Source: Chloroflexota bacterium (GTDB lineage Bacteria > Chloroflexota > Anaerolineae > Aggregatilineales > Phototrophicaceae). Taken from it: a stretch of 64,000 bases of DNA. Below the pieces are notes generated by a model. That model worked only from the letters and a program-made list of their open reading frames with translations, was not told the origin of the DNA and made no database searches. The DNA is taken from contig JAEZAF010000214.1 in NCBI GenBank assembly GCA_023430545.1, forward strand, positions 4,804-68,803, written 5' to 3'. Below are positions 7,576-17,209 of the stretch, piece by piece; the stretch's first letter is position 1; each line of letters opens with the position of its first letter. Made by a program: the position numbers and the translations under genes.

Positions 7576-9174
7576 TTATTCAGAGGTCGTCCGTTGAATA
7601 GCGTTGCGAGTCAGTGTGTTATCGACGATCCGCCAGATATTCAGAGGGTTCGTGTCTTTAAGCGCTTCCGGTAGAAGTGCATCCGGCAAATTCTGAAATG
7701 CGACCGGGCGTAAAAATCGACGGATTGCAGTCAACCCAACAGATGTTGTACCCGATGCGGAAGTCGCAGGGAAAGGTCCACCATGTACCATTGAATGGAC
7801 AACCTCGACACCTGTTGGAAAGCCATTCAGCAGCAGACGGCCCGCTTTTTCGCGCAGCAGATCAAACAGTCCTCCTGCCGTTTCAAGTTCATCATCCGAC
7901 GCATGGATGGTAGCCGTGAGGTTGCCTTCGAGCTGCTCGATAGCTGCCTGCATCTCATCCATCGAGTCGCAGACGACAAAAAAGGTGACAGGTCCAAAAT
8001 GTTCACGCTGAAGGCTTTTATCCTGCAAAAATGCGTTTGCTGTTGTCTGCATGACCGTATTGGCAAAGCAGTAACCTGCGTCATTGATTTGTGTGCCACC
8101 TGTTTTCAGTGTGACGGCAGGATTTTTCGCCGTTTCGGTCACACCTGCCATTAGTCCACGCTCTACGCCTTCATTGAGCAGGACCGCAGGCTGTTTTTCC
8201 CCCATTTTCGCGCTGAACTGTTCAACGAACGCGGCATTTTCCTTCAGGATCAGCACCAACCCGGGTTTCGTGCAGAACTGACCGCTGCCCCCTGTGACAG
8301 AGCCAACCAGTCCATCCGCCAAACCCTCTGGAGAAGCTGCAATCGCACCAGGAAGCAGGATAACAGGATTAAGGCTGCCCATCTCGGCGTAAACCGGAAT
8401 GGGATGCGGGCGGGCAGCAGCAGCATCCATAATCGCACGGCCACCCTGATACGAACCTGTAAAGGCGATCGCCTGCAGGCCGGGTTGACGAACCAGTGCC
8501 TGCCCAACACTGACCTGACTACCCTGAATAAAGGAGAAATAACCTGTAGGTAGTCCGTTTACCTCTACCGCACGCGATATTGCGCCTGCGATCAGCTCGC
8601 AGGTCGCCGGATAAGCGGGGTGCCCTTTCACAATCACCGGACAGCCTGCTGCCAAAGCTGAAGCGGTATCTCCACCAGCAGTCCCAAATGCTAAAGGAAA
8701 ATTGTTCGGCGTAAAAACTGCCACCGGGCCAATCGGAAACGACATGCGGCGAATATCAGGGCGGGGTGCCGGAGTGCGATTCGGCTGGGCGGTGTCAATG
8801 ATCACATCGACAAACGACCCGTCACGCAGCATCCCGGCAAACGCCCGAATCTGATTCGTCGTCCGTGCCAGTTCTCCACGCAGACGCACCATCCCCAATC
8901 CGGTTTCTGTATCGGTGATCTCAAGCAGTGTGTCACCGAGTGCCTCAATTTCACGGGCAGCATCATCCAGAAAATCAGCACGCACCTGTGCAGACAGATT
9001 GCGCGTGATTTTAAACGCCTCAACCGCCTGCTCAACCGCCTGTGCCACCTCGGTATCCGTCGCGTCAGTGAATTTCCATTCCGTTGGCTGACGTGTGCGT
9101 GGATTAAACCCTGTAAACTGAAAATCGCCTGCTGCGATCCAGTGTCCACCGATGTTATTTTTACCTGTAATCAT
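7576..9174 (-). CDS. NADP-dependent aldehyde dehydrogenase, 2-oxoglutarate-semialdehyde type
   Basis: This 532-residue aldehyde dehydrogenase has FTPNNFPLAFGTAGGD (the cofactor/catalytic Asn region), the VKGHPAYP cofactor segment, FTGSYQGG, the Glu in YAEMGSLNP and the nucleophile Cys in GSGQFCTKPG. Length and these blocks match the subfamily that includes alpha-ketoglutarate semialdehyde dehydrogenase, the last step of the Weimberg-type pathway from pentonates to 2-oxoglutarate. It lies between the pentonate dehydratase and an enolase-superfamily gene on the same strand, which supports the role. Related enzymes act on other semialdehydes, so the substrate is inferred. Confidence 0.88.
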   Translation of the reverse strand: MITGKNNIGGHWIAAGDFQFTGFNPRTRQPTEWKFTDATDTEVAQAVEQAVEAFKITRNLSAQVRADFLDDAAREIEALGDTLLEITDTETGLGMVRLRGELARTTNQIRAFAGMLRDGSFVDVIIDTAQPNRTPAPRPDIRRMSFPIGPVAVFTPNNFPLAFGTAGGDTASALAAGCPVIVKGHPAYPATCELIAGAISRAVEVNGLPTGYFSFIQGSQVSVGQALVRQPGLQAIAFTGSYQGGRAIMDAAAARPHPIPVYAEMGSLNPVILLPGAIAASPEGLADGLVGSVTGGSGQFCTKPGLVLILKENAAFVEQFSAKMGEKQPAVLLNEGVERGLMAGVTETAKNPAVTLKTGGTQINDAGYCFANTVMQTTANAFLQDKSLQREHFGPVTFFVVCDSMDEMQAAIEQLEGNLTATIHASDDELETAGGLFDLLREKAGRLLLNGFPTGVEVVHSMVHGGPFPATSASGTTSVGLTAIRRFLRPVAFQNLPDALLPEALKDTNPLNIWRIVDNTLTRNAIQRTTSE

Positions 9175-9221
9175 TTGCTACCTGACATTTCATGATAGGG
9201 TTTGGCATAAGATACAACTCA

Positions 9222-10496
9222 CTAGCTCCACAGCCGATCACTTGAGCGCTCGTTATCCCATAGATCGGTCGGATCAAAACACAGCGGATCACGCGGATCA
9301 AGAAACTCGCGCACACATTCGAGGTTGATATCCCCAAAGCCCAGTCCGGGTGTTTCTGGAACCTGAATATAACCGTCGTTGATCAGCGGCCTGGGCAGGC
9401 CATCGCACAGATCGTTCCAGCGTTCAATATCCACCGAGTGATTTTCCAGCACAAGGAAGTTGTCGGTTGCTGCTGCACAGTGGACACTTGCCAGCGTTGC
9501 GACTGGAGAGCCTGCCATGTGCATCGCCATCGCAATGCCATGCTCCTGCGCATAATCTCCAATGCGCTTCGTCTCCAAAATACCGCCAGAAGTCGCAAGG
9601 TCAGGGTGAATAACAGCCACAGCACCGGCATCTATCAGCGGCCTGAAGTTCTCCTTGAGATAAATATCCTCGCCAGTACAGATCGGTGTAGTGACCGAAC
9701 GTGTGAGGCGAACATACTGCTCAGTAAACTGCCACGGGATCATATCTTCATACCAGGCGAGCGTAAACTGATCCAACGCCTTTCCCAGTTTGATACAGGA
9801 TTCCAGCGTGATATGTCCGAAGTGATCGGCAGCAAGGGGAATCTCATCCCCGATAATTGAACGCACGATACCAACATACTCTACCAGACAGTCAACACCT
9901 TTGCGGGTTAACTGAATACCGGTAAAAGGATGCATGATATGATGCGATGTAACCATCTCTGGCGGGGCCGAAATAGCGCCGGGGATATCTTCCAGCAGAT
10001 CGATACCGACATCCATTTTCAGAAATTTAAAACCCCTGTCCATACGCCGCTTAAGACGCTCTCCCATCTCCACCGGATCTTTGGTCGTGGGTGTATCACA
10101 GTAGCACAGGATGCGCTCACGGAATTTGCCACCTGCAAGTTGATATGCAGGGACACCGTAAGCTTTCCCAGCCAGATCCATCAGCGCCATCTCGATCCCG
10201 CAGACACCACCGGCCTGTCGCGCATGATGTCCGAATTGTTTGATTTTGCGAAAGATCTTGTCGATATTACAGGGATTCTCGCCCAGAATGCGACTCTTGA
10301 GCATCAGTGCATAGGTTTTGCTCGCCCAATCACGCACTTCACCATAGCCACTGATACCCTGATTGGTATCGATTCGGATGAGGCACACATCCATCGGCAG
10401 CCCAACCAGATTGGCAATCCGCAGATCCGTGATACGCAGATCAGAAGGCCGGGAATGCTGTTTTACGTGGTCAGTAATCAGCGGCTGATCATTCAT
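9222..10496 (-). CDS. mandelate racemase/muconate lactonizing enzyme family sugar-acid dehydratase
   Basis: This 424-residue enolase-superfamily enzyme has the N-terminal capping domain, then a barrel with base Lys in FKFLKMD, metal ligands Asp in AADHFGH, Glu in WYEDMIPW and Glu in CTGEDIYL, and the His in MAMHMAGS. This layout is typical of acid-sugar dehydratases. It is flanked by genes for the other steps of sugar-acid breakdown. The exact acid sugar cannot be told. The paralogue at 12200 probably acts on a different epimer or acid. Confidence 0.85.
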   Translation of the reverse strand: MNDQPLITDHVKQHSRPSDLRITDLRIANLVGLPMDVCLIRIDTNQGISGYGEVRDWASKTYALMLKSRILGENPCNIDKIFRKIKQFGHHARQAGGVCGIEMALMDLAGKAYGVPAYQLAGGKFRERILCYCDTPTTKDPVEMGERLKRRMDRGFKFLKMDVGIDLLEDIPGAISAPPEMVTSHHIMHPFTGIQLTRKGVDCLVEYVGIVRSIIGDEIPLAADHFGHITLESCIKLGKALDQFTLAWYEDMIPWQFTEQYVRLTRSVTTPICTGEDIYLKENFRPLIDAGAVAVIHPDLATSGGILETKRIGDYAQEHGIAMAMHMAGSPVATLASVHCAAATDNFLVLENHSVDIERWNDLCDGLPRPLINDGYIQVPETPGLGFGDINLECVREFLDPRDPLCFDPTDLWDNERSSDRLWS

Positions 10497-10553
10497 AATG
10501 CCTCAACATCACAGCAGGATATTTCTTAAAAAAGAATAATTTCAGAACACTTT

Positions 10554-11432
10554 TCATGTGCGTTCAACAACACGTACCGTATTGACTAACTCACCGATCG
10601 GATCAATCTTTATTCGCACTCTGTCACCAGCTTCCAGTGTAAACGAATCCGGCGGGACAATCCCCGTACCTGTGAACAGGAAGGCACCCTTCGAAAAGCG
10701 TTTGCAGCGCCCCAGATAATCCACCAGATCCCCGAGTGACCGATGAAGTTCAGCGGTTGTCGTGGTATCACTGAAGACAGTTTCACCACTGCGCTCAATC
10801 TGCAATTCGATGGCAACATCCGGCCATTGTGTAGCCCCCGGTTGCAACCAGATGCGTGGGCCAACAGCGCAGGCATTCTCATACACTTTCGCCTGTGGCA
10901 GATAAAGCGGGTTCTCGCCCTCAATATCCCGCGAACTCATATCGTTGCCAATCGTGAAACCGATCACTTCCATATGGGCATTCAGCACGATGACCAGTTC
11001 AGGTTCCGGCACCGACCATGTCGCATCATAACGGATGCCAACCGGTTCGCCGAGATCCACCACATCGTACCCCATAGATTTGAAGAACAGTTCAGGCCGC
11101 TGCGCCTTGTACACCCGTGTATACATCGAGCTGTTATTCGACTCGGCTTCACGGGCTTCTTCGCTGCGCTTATACGTGACTCCAGCCGCCCAGATTTCCT
11201 GATTCCCGACCGGGACATGGTGTGTGATCGCATCATTTTCAACCGATGCCTGCAGACGTTCCTGAAGCACGGCCACCAGATTTGCGGCAGGTGTGGATGA
11301 CAGCAGCGTATCTAAATCGATAGCAGAAGTACTCGTCTCCCCTGATGTCAGCCGACCCCCTACTTCAAGCCCAAGCCGCCGCTGACCGTCTGCCCCGCTG
11401 AACTGCACCAGAAATATTTCATCACTGCTCAT
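10554..11432 (-). CDS. fumarylacetoacetase-fold 2-keto-3-deoxy-pentonate dehydratase-like enzyme
   Basis: The product of about 292 residues belongs to the FAH superfamily. The segment from GVTYKRSEEAREAES through RPELFFKSMG, PEPELVIVLN, FTIGNDMSSRDIEGENPLYLPQAK resembles 2-keto-3-deoxy-D-arabinonate dehydratase. The three acidic metal ligands lie in PEPE and NDMSSRDIE. It would convert 2-keto-3-deoxypentonate to 2-oxoglutarate semialdehyde, the substrate expected for the aldehyde dehydrogenase at 7576. The ATG at 11432 (MSSDEIF) is preferred over one 54 bases upstream, which would overlap the RraA-like gene. Confidence 0.85.
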   Translation of the reverse strand: MSSDEIFLVQFSGADGQRRLGLEVGGRLTSGETSTSAIDLDTLLSSTPAANLVAVLQERLQASVENDAITHHVPVGNQEIWAAGVTYKRSEEAREAESNNSSMYTRVYKAQRPELFFKSMGYDVVDLGEPVGIRYDATWSVPEPELVIVLNAHMEVIGFTIGNDMSSRDIEGENPLYLPQAKVYENACAVGPRIWLQPGATQWPDVAIELQIERSGETVFSDTTTTAELHRSLGDLVDYLGRCKRFSKGAFLFTGTGIVPPDSFTLEAGDRVRIKIDPIGELVNTVRVVERT

Positions 11433-11470
11433 GTTATGCTCGTTCCCTGAAGGTTGAATACCGGGGCTGC

Positions 11471-12172
11471 TTACGCACGTCCCCACCGGTTATATGCTTC
11501 ATCAAAAGACACACCGCGTGCAAAATCTTCACGCATGCCCTGCTCACGCGCTTCCATCTCTTCGACTTTCACCAGCGCTTCCATCGCAATCGCTTTGGGG
11601 ACGACGATAACGCCATCTGCCTCACCGACAATCCAGTCACCGGGACTCACACGCACCCGCGCCGTAATCGTTCCCGGCATCCCAATCGGCACATTGACGT
11701 CCGTCATCCGCCAGCGGCTGGCCGATTCGATCGGTGATGTCCCACGCACACATGGCGAGAAGTCGGGAATAGCTTCCAGGCCGAAATAATCGCGAATATA
11801 GGCATCGATTACGATCCCGTGCGCACCGCCCTGCTTGAGTGCCCAACTGGTCATCTCGCCAAACTTACCCGCATGCACTTCGCCACCAGACTCCACAACA
11901 ACAGCACAGCCGGGATAAAGCAGCGTTCGCAGTTCTTCAAAATAATTCCCGGTCCAGTCGCTGGGTTCTTCATCGGTTGACGATTTAGGATACGCCGCAC
12001 CGCGCACCGTAATCACCTGCCCGGCGAGATGACGCTGCACGAAAAGCGGCTTGATCCCTAAATCGAGGCATTGATTCGGATAGCCCATCGCGTCCAGCGT
12101 ATCATAAAGATTCGCCACGCGGATTTTGTCCCATCGTGCCTGTAACTCGACGACCGAAGGTTGTTCAGACAT
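11471..12172 (-). CDS. RraA-like protein (4-hydroxy-2-oxoacid aldolase/RraA fold)
   Basis: This 233-residue protein has the RraA/HMG-aldolase fold signature: LYDTLDAMG near the start, AVVVESGGEVHAGKFGEMTSWALKQ, GAHGIVIDAYIRD (with the Arg-Asp pair that binds substrate and metal in aldolase members), and PGDWIVGEADGVIVVP. Members of this fold include 4-hydroxy-4-methyl-2-oxoglutarate aldolase and the RNase E inhibitor RraA. In this sugar-acid operon an aldolase or decarboxylase for a 2-oxo acid is more likely than RNase control. It is 27 bases from the upstream gene. The substrate is unknown. Confidence 0.8.
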   Translation of the reverse strand: MSEQPSVVELQARWDKIRVANLYDTLDAMGYPNQCLDLGIKPLFVQRHLAGQVITVRGAAYPKSSTDEEPSDWTGNYFEELRTLLYPGCAVVVESGGEVHAGKFGEMTSWALKQGGAHGIVIDAYIRDYFGLEAIPDFSPCVRGTSPIESASRWRMTDVNVPIGMPGTITARVRVSPGDWIVGEADGVIVVPKAIAMEALVKVEEMEAREQGMREDFARGVSFDEAYNRWGRA

Positions 12173-12199
12173 TATGCGTCCTTTTAAAAATGCTATGAC

Positions 12200-13363
12200 T
12201 TAATCGAAGTAAGTATCACCGTTCCAAAGCAGGCTTTTCGCGACTTTATCATTGAGTTCTACCCCGATACCAGGACGCTCAGAGACGGTCATGAAACCCT
12301 GTTCGACGAAAGGCTTATCACCGTCACACAGATCGCTCCACCATGAGATCATACGGCTGTGAAATTCCAGCAGCAGGAAATTCGGCACCGAAGCCATCAC
12401 ATGGCAGGCCGCCATCATCCCCAACGGCGACGACACATTGTGTGGCGCAATCGGGATATAATGCGCATCCGCGATATCGGCAATCCGTTTGGCTTCAGCA
12501 ATGCCGCCCGCTTTCGCCAGATCAGGCATAATGACATCGACTGCCTGCCGTGCGAACATCTCCAGAAATTCAAACCGCGTATACTGATTCTCGCCTGTAC
12601 AGATCACCGTACTGCTCGAACGACGCACCTGTGCCAGCGCGTCGATGTTTTCCGCTGGAACCGGTTCCTCTAACCACAGCAGCCGCAGTGGTTCGACAGC
12701 TTTTGCCAGTGTGATGGCAGAAGGCAGATCAAACTGCCCGTGACAATCGATAGCCAGATCGGTCGCGTAACCGAGTGCCTCTCGCAGTCCTTCGATCAGC
12801 GCGATAATCTGGTTCATTTCTCTGGCACCCACCGTCCAGTTATAAGCATCCAGCTTACCTGCAACGGCGTTATCCACATCAAATTTCACCGCAGTGAAAC
12901 CTTCAGACACGACTTCCAGCGCTTTATCGGCATAGGCTTGTGGATCGCTGGTCTCACCGGCATGGCAGTCTGCATAGAGCCGCAGTTTGTCGCGGAATTT
13001 CCCGCCTAACAGTTTATAAACCGGCACCCCCAGCGCTTTACCCATGATGTCGTGAAGCGCATTATCAATCCCGGTCAAAGCGAAGATCAGCGGCGCATGG
13101 CTGGAGCCGCCATAACGCCCCAGACGCCGCAGCTTTTCATAAATCAGGTTGACATTGAAGGGATCTTCTCCAATCAGCACCGGTTTCATCGCGATAATCG
13201 AGGCTTTCGTGGCAAAGCCGGAAAAACCCGGACCGCCAGAATTACACTCGCCCGTACCGACAATGCCTTCATCCGTGTATATGCGCACAAAGGTCCATAC
13301 ACTGCCACCGCTGTCCGGTTCTTCACGACCGATCACGCAGGCTTGCACATCAGTAATCTTCAT
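12200..13363 (-). CDS. mandelate racemase/muconate lactonizing enzyme family dehydratase
   Basis: This 387-residue enolase-superfamily protein has the 20s-loop region, then Lys in FTAVKFDVD, Asp in LAIDCHGQFD, Glu in LWLEEPVP, Glu in ICTGENQY and a His in IAPHNVSSP. The EEP and HN motifs are typical of galactonate/gluconate-type acid-sugar dehydratases. It is only distantly similar to the paralogue at 9222. It is the first catabolic gene after the transporter and is separated from it by a 12-bp-stem hairpin. Substrate is not determinable. Confidence 0.87.
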   Translation of the reverse strand: MKITDVQACVIGREEPDSGGSVWTFVRIYTDEGIVGTGECNSGGPGFSGFATKASIIAMKPVLIGEDPFNVNLIYEKLRRLGRYGGSSHAPLIFALTGIDNALHDIMGKALGVPVYKLLGGKFRDKLRLYADCHAGETSDPQAYADKALEVVSEGFTAVKFDVDNAVAGKLDAYNWTVGAREMNQIIALIEGLREALGYATDLAIDCHGQFDLPSAITLAKAVEPLRLLWLEEPVPAENIDALAQVRRSSSTVICTGENQYTRFEFLEMFARQAVDVIMPDLAKAGGIAEAKRIADIADAHYIPIAPHNVSSPLGMMAACHVMASVPNFLLLEFHSRMISWWSDLCDGDKPFVEQGFMTVSERPGIGVELNDKVAKSLLWNGDTYFD

Positions 13364-13413
13364 TCATGAACCTTTTCAATGTACTCAAATAAAAAATATT
13401 TCATCCCTGAAAC

Positions 13414-13442
13414 CAGCAGGGAAAGTTCTGCTTTCCCTGCTG
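13414..13442 (-). terminator. hairpin between permease gene and catabolic genes
   Basis: CAGCAGGGAAAG and CTTTCCCTGCTG form a perfect 12-bp stem with a 5-base loop. On the minus strand it follows the fused permease stop by about 20 bases, and a T-run occurs about 15 bases further on. It may be a weak terminator or a processing/stability element that lowers expression of the downstream catabolic genes. Confidence 0.6.
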
Positions 13443-13462
13443 ATGTATAGAAAACCCCTGGC

Positions 13463-15421
13463 TTAACCCTTGATACTTCCAGCCGTTAATCCGCCCACCA
13501 GATAACGCTGGGCGAAGATGTAAACGATGACCACCGGTATCGCCATCATCACCGATGCCGCCATCAGTTTTCCCCACGGGTAGATATCACCAAACACCAG
13601 AAGCTGTAACCCGACAGGTAAAGTCTTGAGATGGTCGCTGGTGATAAACACAAAGGCGTACAGGAACTCGTTCCATGCATTAGTAAACGCGAACAGTGTC
13701 ACCGACAGCAAAGCGGGGGCGGCCAGCGGAAGCGTAATACGCCAGAACGCACCGAAGCGGCCCGTACCGTCAATCAGTGCGGCTTCTTCCAGTTCAACCG
13801 GAATAGAACGGAAGTAACCCATCATGACCCACGTCGCAAACGGCATCAGGAATGTCGGGTAAGTGACGACGAGCGACAAATGGGAGTTGATAATATTCAG
13901 ATCGGTGAGGATACGGTACAGCGGGATAAACAGCAGCGAAGCCGGCAGTAGGTAGGTGATCAGCAGCAGCGTGGTGAGTGTTCCAGCACCGCGAAAGCGG
14001 AGGCGCGCCAGTGCGTAGGCCGCAAGCGCTGCGATCACAATCGATACCATCGTGCTGGCAACAGCGACCAGCAGCGTGTTACCGAACCATGTCACAAACG
14101 GCGTATCATTGATCAGCGAGTCGTACTGCTCCGTTGTCCAAGGTTCCGGGACGTAAATCGACGTAAACCGTTGAATTTGCAGGTCAGTCTTAAACGAGGT
14201 CACCACGATCCAGTAAAACGGAAACAGCACAAAAATGAAGACTGGAATCAGCATCAGCAAACGAACCCCGATCCCAAGCTGTTCTTTCTGCGAGCGCTTG
14301 AGACGCGAATGGCCCTGCGCCGGTGGTGGGATCAGTGCGCTGAAGGCATTACTGACCAACTGCGCTGCCCATTCAAACGGCAGGAACACAAGGTCAAGCA
14401 CCCATCCAAGCACTCGGCCAAACACGTCCAGCACCCGATCAAGGATCGATATTCGATCGACCGAATGATTCTGATCGTTTGGACGCATCAAGCGCGACAG
14501 CACAAAAATAAGCAGTGCCATAAACGGGGCCATACTAAGCGCAGTCGCGGTCCCCGGCCCAAAACGCAGGCCGACGATGGCCTTTTCATAAGCAAGGATC
14601 GAGAACACGCGTGTCGCGCCACCCGGCCCACCACCCGTCATCAGGTAGATCAGGCCGAAGGTGTTAAAGGTCATGATGAAGGAAAGCAGCAGCGTGGTGA
14701 GAATCACATAGCGCAGACCCGGCAGCGTGATATGACGAAAACGCTGAATTACGGTCGCGCCATCGACTTCGGCGGCCTCGTACTGCTCGCGATCAATTGC
14801 TTTTAAACCGGCCAGCAGCAGGATGACATAGAAAGGAATGCCTTTCCACACATTGACCGCAATCACGCTCGGCATCGCCAGACCCGGTTCGGCCAGCCAT
14901 GCCACCGAACGGTCGATAATACCGAGCTGTTGCAGAATTGGATTTAATCCACCAAAAATGGGATCATAAATGCTGCGCCACGTCAATGCCGTGACGACTT
15001 CCGGGACAATCCACGGCAGCAGCAGCACGCCTGTCAGCACATTACGAAACGGCATCCGGGCATGAAGCAGCAGCGCGATGCCCATGCCAATGATGAATTT
15101 GATCGTCACCGATATAAATGTGAACGAAAACGTATTCTGGACAGAGCGAATGAAATCATTGTCCTGCAGCAGCCGCGTATAGTTCGAAAAACCGACGTAT
15201 TGTTCCGTGCGGGTAATCACCGAATAAGTGGTCGTGCTCAGCATAATGGCATTGATGAACGGCCACATGATAAGCCCGGCCATGATAATGACAATCGGCA
15301 AAACGAAGGGAAGCGCCATCTTCCAGTCGCGTCCCAAAATTCGCGTCAGCGGAGGGGTCCTCATAGGACGATCACGCGGAGGCCATTCCAGCGATACTGG
15401 TATTCCTTCGGACTGATCCAT
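13463..15421 (-). CDS. fused ABC sugar importer permease (two MalF/MalG-type domains in one chain)
   Basis: One uninterrupted frame of 652 residues carries both permease subunits of a carbohydrate ABC importer. The N half (about 35-320) resembles MalF/UgpA and has an EAA loop, EAAEVDGATVIQRF. After a linker of about 50 residues, the C half (about 385-652) resembles MalG/UgpE with its EAA loop, EEAALIDGTGRFGAF. Each half shows about six membrane segments. In most bacteria these are separate genes. A fused form should fold as a pseudo-heterodimer and bind two copies of a shared ATPase. No ATPase gene is present, so an MsmK/UgpC-type one elsewhere is expected. The binding protein is the upstream gene at 15656. 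Confidence 0.88.
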   Translation of the reverse strand: MDQSEGIPVSLEWPPRDRPMRTPPLTRILGRDWKMALPFVLPIVIIMAGLIMWPFINAIMLSTTTYSVITRTEQYVGFSNYTRLLQDNDFIRSVQNTFSFTFISVTIKFIIGMGIALLLHARMPFRNVLTGVLLLPWIVPEVVTALTWRSIYDPIFGGLNPILQQLGIIDRSVAWLAEPGLAMPSVIAVNVWKGIPFYVILLLAGLKAIDREQYEAAEVDGATVIQRFRHITLPGLRYVILTTLLLSFIMTFNTFGLIYLMTGGGPGGATRVFSILAYEKAIVGLRFGPGTATALSMAPFMALLIFVLSRLMRPNDQNHSVDRISILDRVLDVFGRVLGWVLDLVFLPFEWAAQLVSNAFSALIPPPAQGHSRLKRSQKEQLGIGVRLLMLIPVFIFVLFPFYWIVVTSFKTDLQIQRFTSIYVPEPWTTEQYDSLINDTPFVTWFGNTLLVAVASTMVSIVIAALAAYALARLRFRGAGTLTTLLLITYLLPASLLFIPLYRILTDLNIINSHLSLVVTYPTFLMPFATWVMMGYFRSIPVELEEAALIDGTGRFGAFWRITLPLAAPALLSVTLFAFTNAWNEFLYAFVFITSDHLKTLPVGLQLLVFGDIYPWGKLMAASVMMAIPVVIVYIFAQRYLVGGLTAGSIKG

Positions 15422-15489
15422 AAGCTGTCTCTTTCAATGGAGCCATCGTGATGGCTTCTTAAAAATCTAACTCTAAGTGTCTTCGGCAG

Positions 15490-15520
15490 CATGCTGATCA
15501 TGCAGAATGCGATCAGCATG
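15490..15520 (-). terminator. stem-loop between binding-protein and permease genes
   Basis: CATGCTGATC at 15490-15499 and GATCAGCATG at 15511-15520 form a perfect 10-bp stem. It lies in the gap between the binding protein and permease genes with no clear T-run, so an mRNA stability or attenuation hairpin is more likely than a full terminator. Confidence 0.5.
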
Positions 15521-15608
15521 ATCTATGTGATCATGAGACGGTGGTTACAGGGAGCGCCACACGATATCGCCCCCTGTCTTCGGTTCAGTGGTGACAAATG
15601 AGAAGTGC

Positions 15609-15636
15609 GCAGCGGCATCCCGCGGGACGCCGCTGC
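15609..15636 (-). terminator. very strong G+C-rich hairpin just after the binding-protein stop
   Basis: GCAGCGGC and GCCGCTGC, with TCCC/GGGA stacked inside and one A/C mismatch, make an almost perfect 28-base hairpin. It starts about 20 bases after the stop of the binding-protein gene on the minus strand. There is no T-tract. Such structures usually protect or partly terminate the abundant binding-protein transcript. Confidence 0.55.
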
Positions 15637-15655
15637 TGCTCTGCCATGTGCGGTG

Positions 15656-17074
15656 CTAGGACTGAAGCGCGCCGCCCTCTTCGAAGATCTGCACGATCTG
15701 GTTATGTGCTTCCTCGACAGCCTCAGCGGGTGTCATATCCCCATTGATGATATTTGCCATCATCTGGCTGGTGATAGCCGCACCATCAATCGCATCGATC
15801 AATGCATTCGGCTTCGCCGGATGTGAACGTCCATAGAAGACTTCTTCCGTCAGAAGAATATCTTCGAACACTGCAAAGTTAGGATCTGCGCCCAGTAATT
15901 CTTCTGTCCAGAGGTCGCGGTATGCAGGCAGGAACAGCCCACCACCATTTTGTGCCATTGGAGTGTAATTCACGGGGTCGAGCAGGTTCAGAATGAGTTC
16001 CTTAGCCAGGTCGATATTCTTTGAACCCTTGAAGATCGTCAGCCAGCCGCTCGCACCCGCTTCAAGCGAACGACCATCCAGTGTTAAGGGGTTATTCAGC
16101 ACTGCTGTATTTTCAAAGACAGGGTTACCATCAGCCTTCGCCTTGGCGTAAACGCTCGGCTGATTGATGGTCAGCGCGATTGTGCCTGCCAGATACGCTT
16201 CATTATTGCTGGTGTCCGTCCAGCTTTCGACACCCGGCGGCAGCATCGGACGATACTTCTCGTTGGTATAAATATCTGCCAGCCATTCGACCGCCGCCAG
16301 CGTCTCCGGTGAATTGAAGGTTACACGCAGCCCGGTTTCATCGGTGAAGCTGCCACCGAAGCCCTGAATGACGGCCAGAATCAAACCATGCGCATCACCG
16401 CTGCGGTTGACCGATAAGCCCCAGCCCCAGACATTGTTATCCGGGTCGGAGACTTCCAGCGCCGCATCACGACGTTTGTCCCATGTGTCGAGGGATTGAA
16501 CATCAATCCCTTTGGCTTCAAACAGGTCGCGGCGGGCAAACCATGCACCCGTGGTAGACATGAACGGCACCGCCCACCACTTGTTATCAATTTTCGCATT
16601 AAACTCGGCAATCACCGGGATCACCGGCCCGTATAACTCGATCGCCTTCTCCACAACGTCTGAGACATCTTCTACGATGTCGAGCGAGTACATCTGAGGG
16701 ATACTCAACACATGGTAGCCGAGGTCAGGCGGATTGCCAGCCTGCACTGCTGCCAGCATTTTGGCTGTAAAATCGCCAAACAACTCAGGGTTAGCGGTCG
16801 AGATATCGAGTTCAGTACCACGGTCTGCTGCGAAATTGACAACCGTATCACGGAACATCGATTGAACAACTTCGAAGTATTCTGTTTTGTGAATGACCGT
16901 AAGTTTTCCCGCTTCCCCAACAGGAAGCGGAAGTGGTGTTGCTGTAGGAGGTGGAGTCGGTGTTGCAGTGGCATCCTGTGCCAGAGAGAGTCCCGCCTGT
17001 GCGGCTGCCAGCGCGGCCCCGGCACTACCGGTCAAACGGAGAAACTCTCGACGGCTAAAATTCCTTCTTTTCAT
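15656..17074 (-). CDS. ABC transporter sugar-binding protein, Tat-exported
   Basis: This 472-residue solute-binding protein belongs to the extracellular family 1 (sugar) group. The N terminus has a twin-arginine signal (RRNFSRREFLRLTG) and an Ala-rich hydrophobic stretch, then a Pro/Thr linker (TATPTPPPTATPLP), a common tether in Chloroflexota. The mature part has the expected alpha/beta features such as DLGYHVL, NNEAYLAGTIALTINQP and GGGLFLPAYRD. It feeds the fused permease downstream. Two hairpins separate the genes and suggest higher expression of the binding protein. The ligand is probably a plant sugar or sugar acid, judged from the operon. Confidence 0.88.
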   Translation of the reverse strand: MKRRNFSRREFLRLTGSAGAALAAAQAGLSLAQDATATPTPPPTATPLPLPVGEAGKLTVIHKTEYFEVVQSMFRDTVVNFAADRGTELDISTANPELFGDFTAKMLAAVQAGNPPDLGYHVLSIPQMYSLDIVEDVSDVVEKAIELYGPVIPVIAEFNAKIDNKWWAVPFMSTTGAWFARRDLFEAKGIDVQSLDTWDKRRDAALEVSDPDNNVWGWGLSVNRSGDAHGLILAVIQGFGGSFTDETGLRVTFNSPETLAAVEWLADIYTNEKYRPMLPPGVESWTDTSNNEAYLAGTIALTINQPSVYAKAKADGNPVFENTAVLNNPLTLDGRSLEAGASGWLTIFKGSKNIDLAKELILNLLDPVNYTPMAQNGGGLFLPAYRDLWTEELLGADPNFAVFEDILLTEEVFYGRSHPAKPNALIDAIDGAAITSQMMANIINGDMTPAEAVEEAHNQIVQIFEEGGALQS

Positions 17075-17209
17075 GATGTAGTTCTCCCTAAAAACCTTAA
17101 CTCAAACAAATATCTCAGATTGCCGGGGTACTCGCGCTGCACCTCCTTCGCTAAAGCTGTTCAACTTTCATCCGCATGATTTGCCGCTCGGTCACGGATA
17201 AAAACAAGG

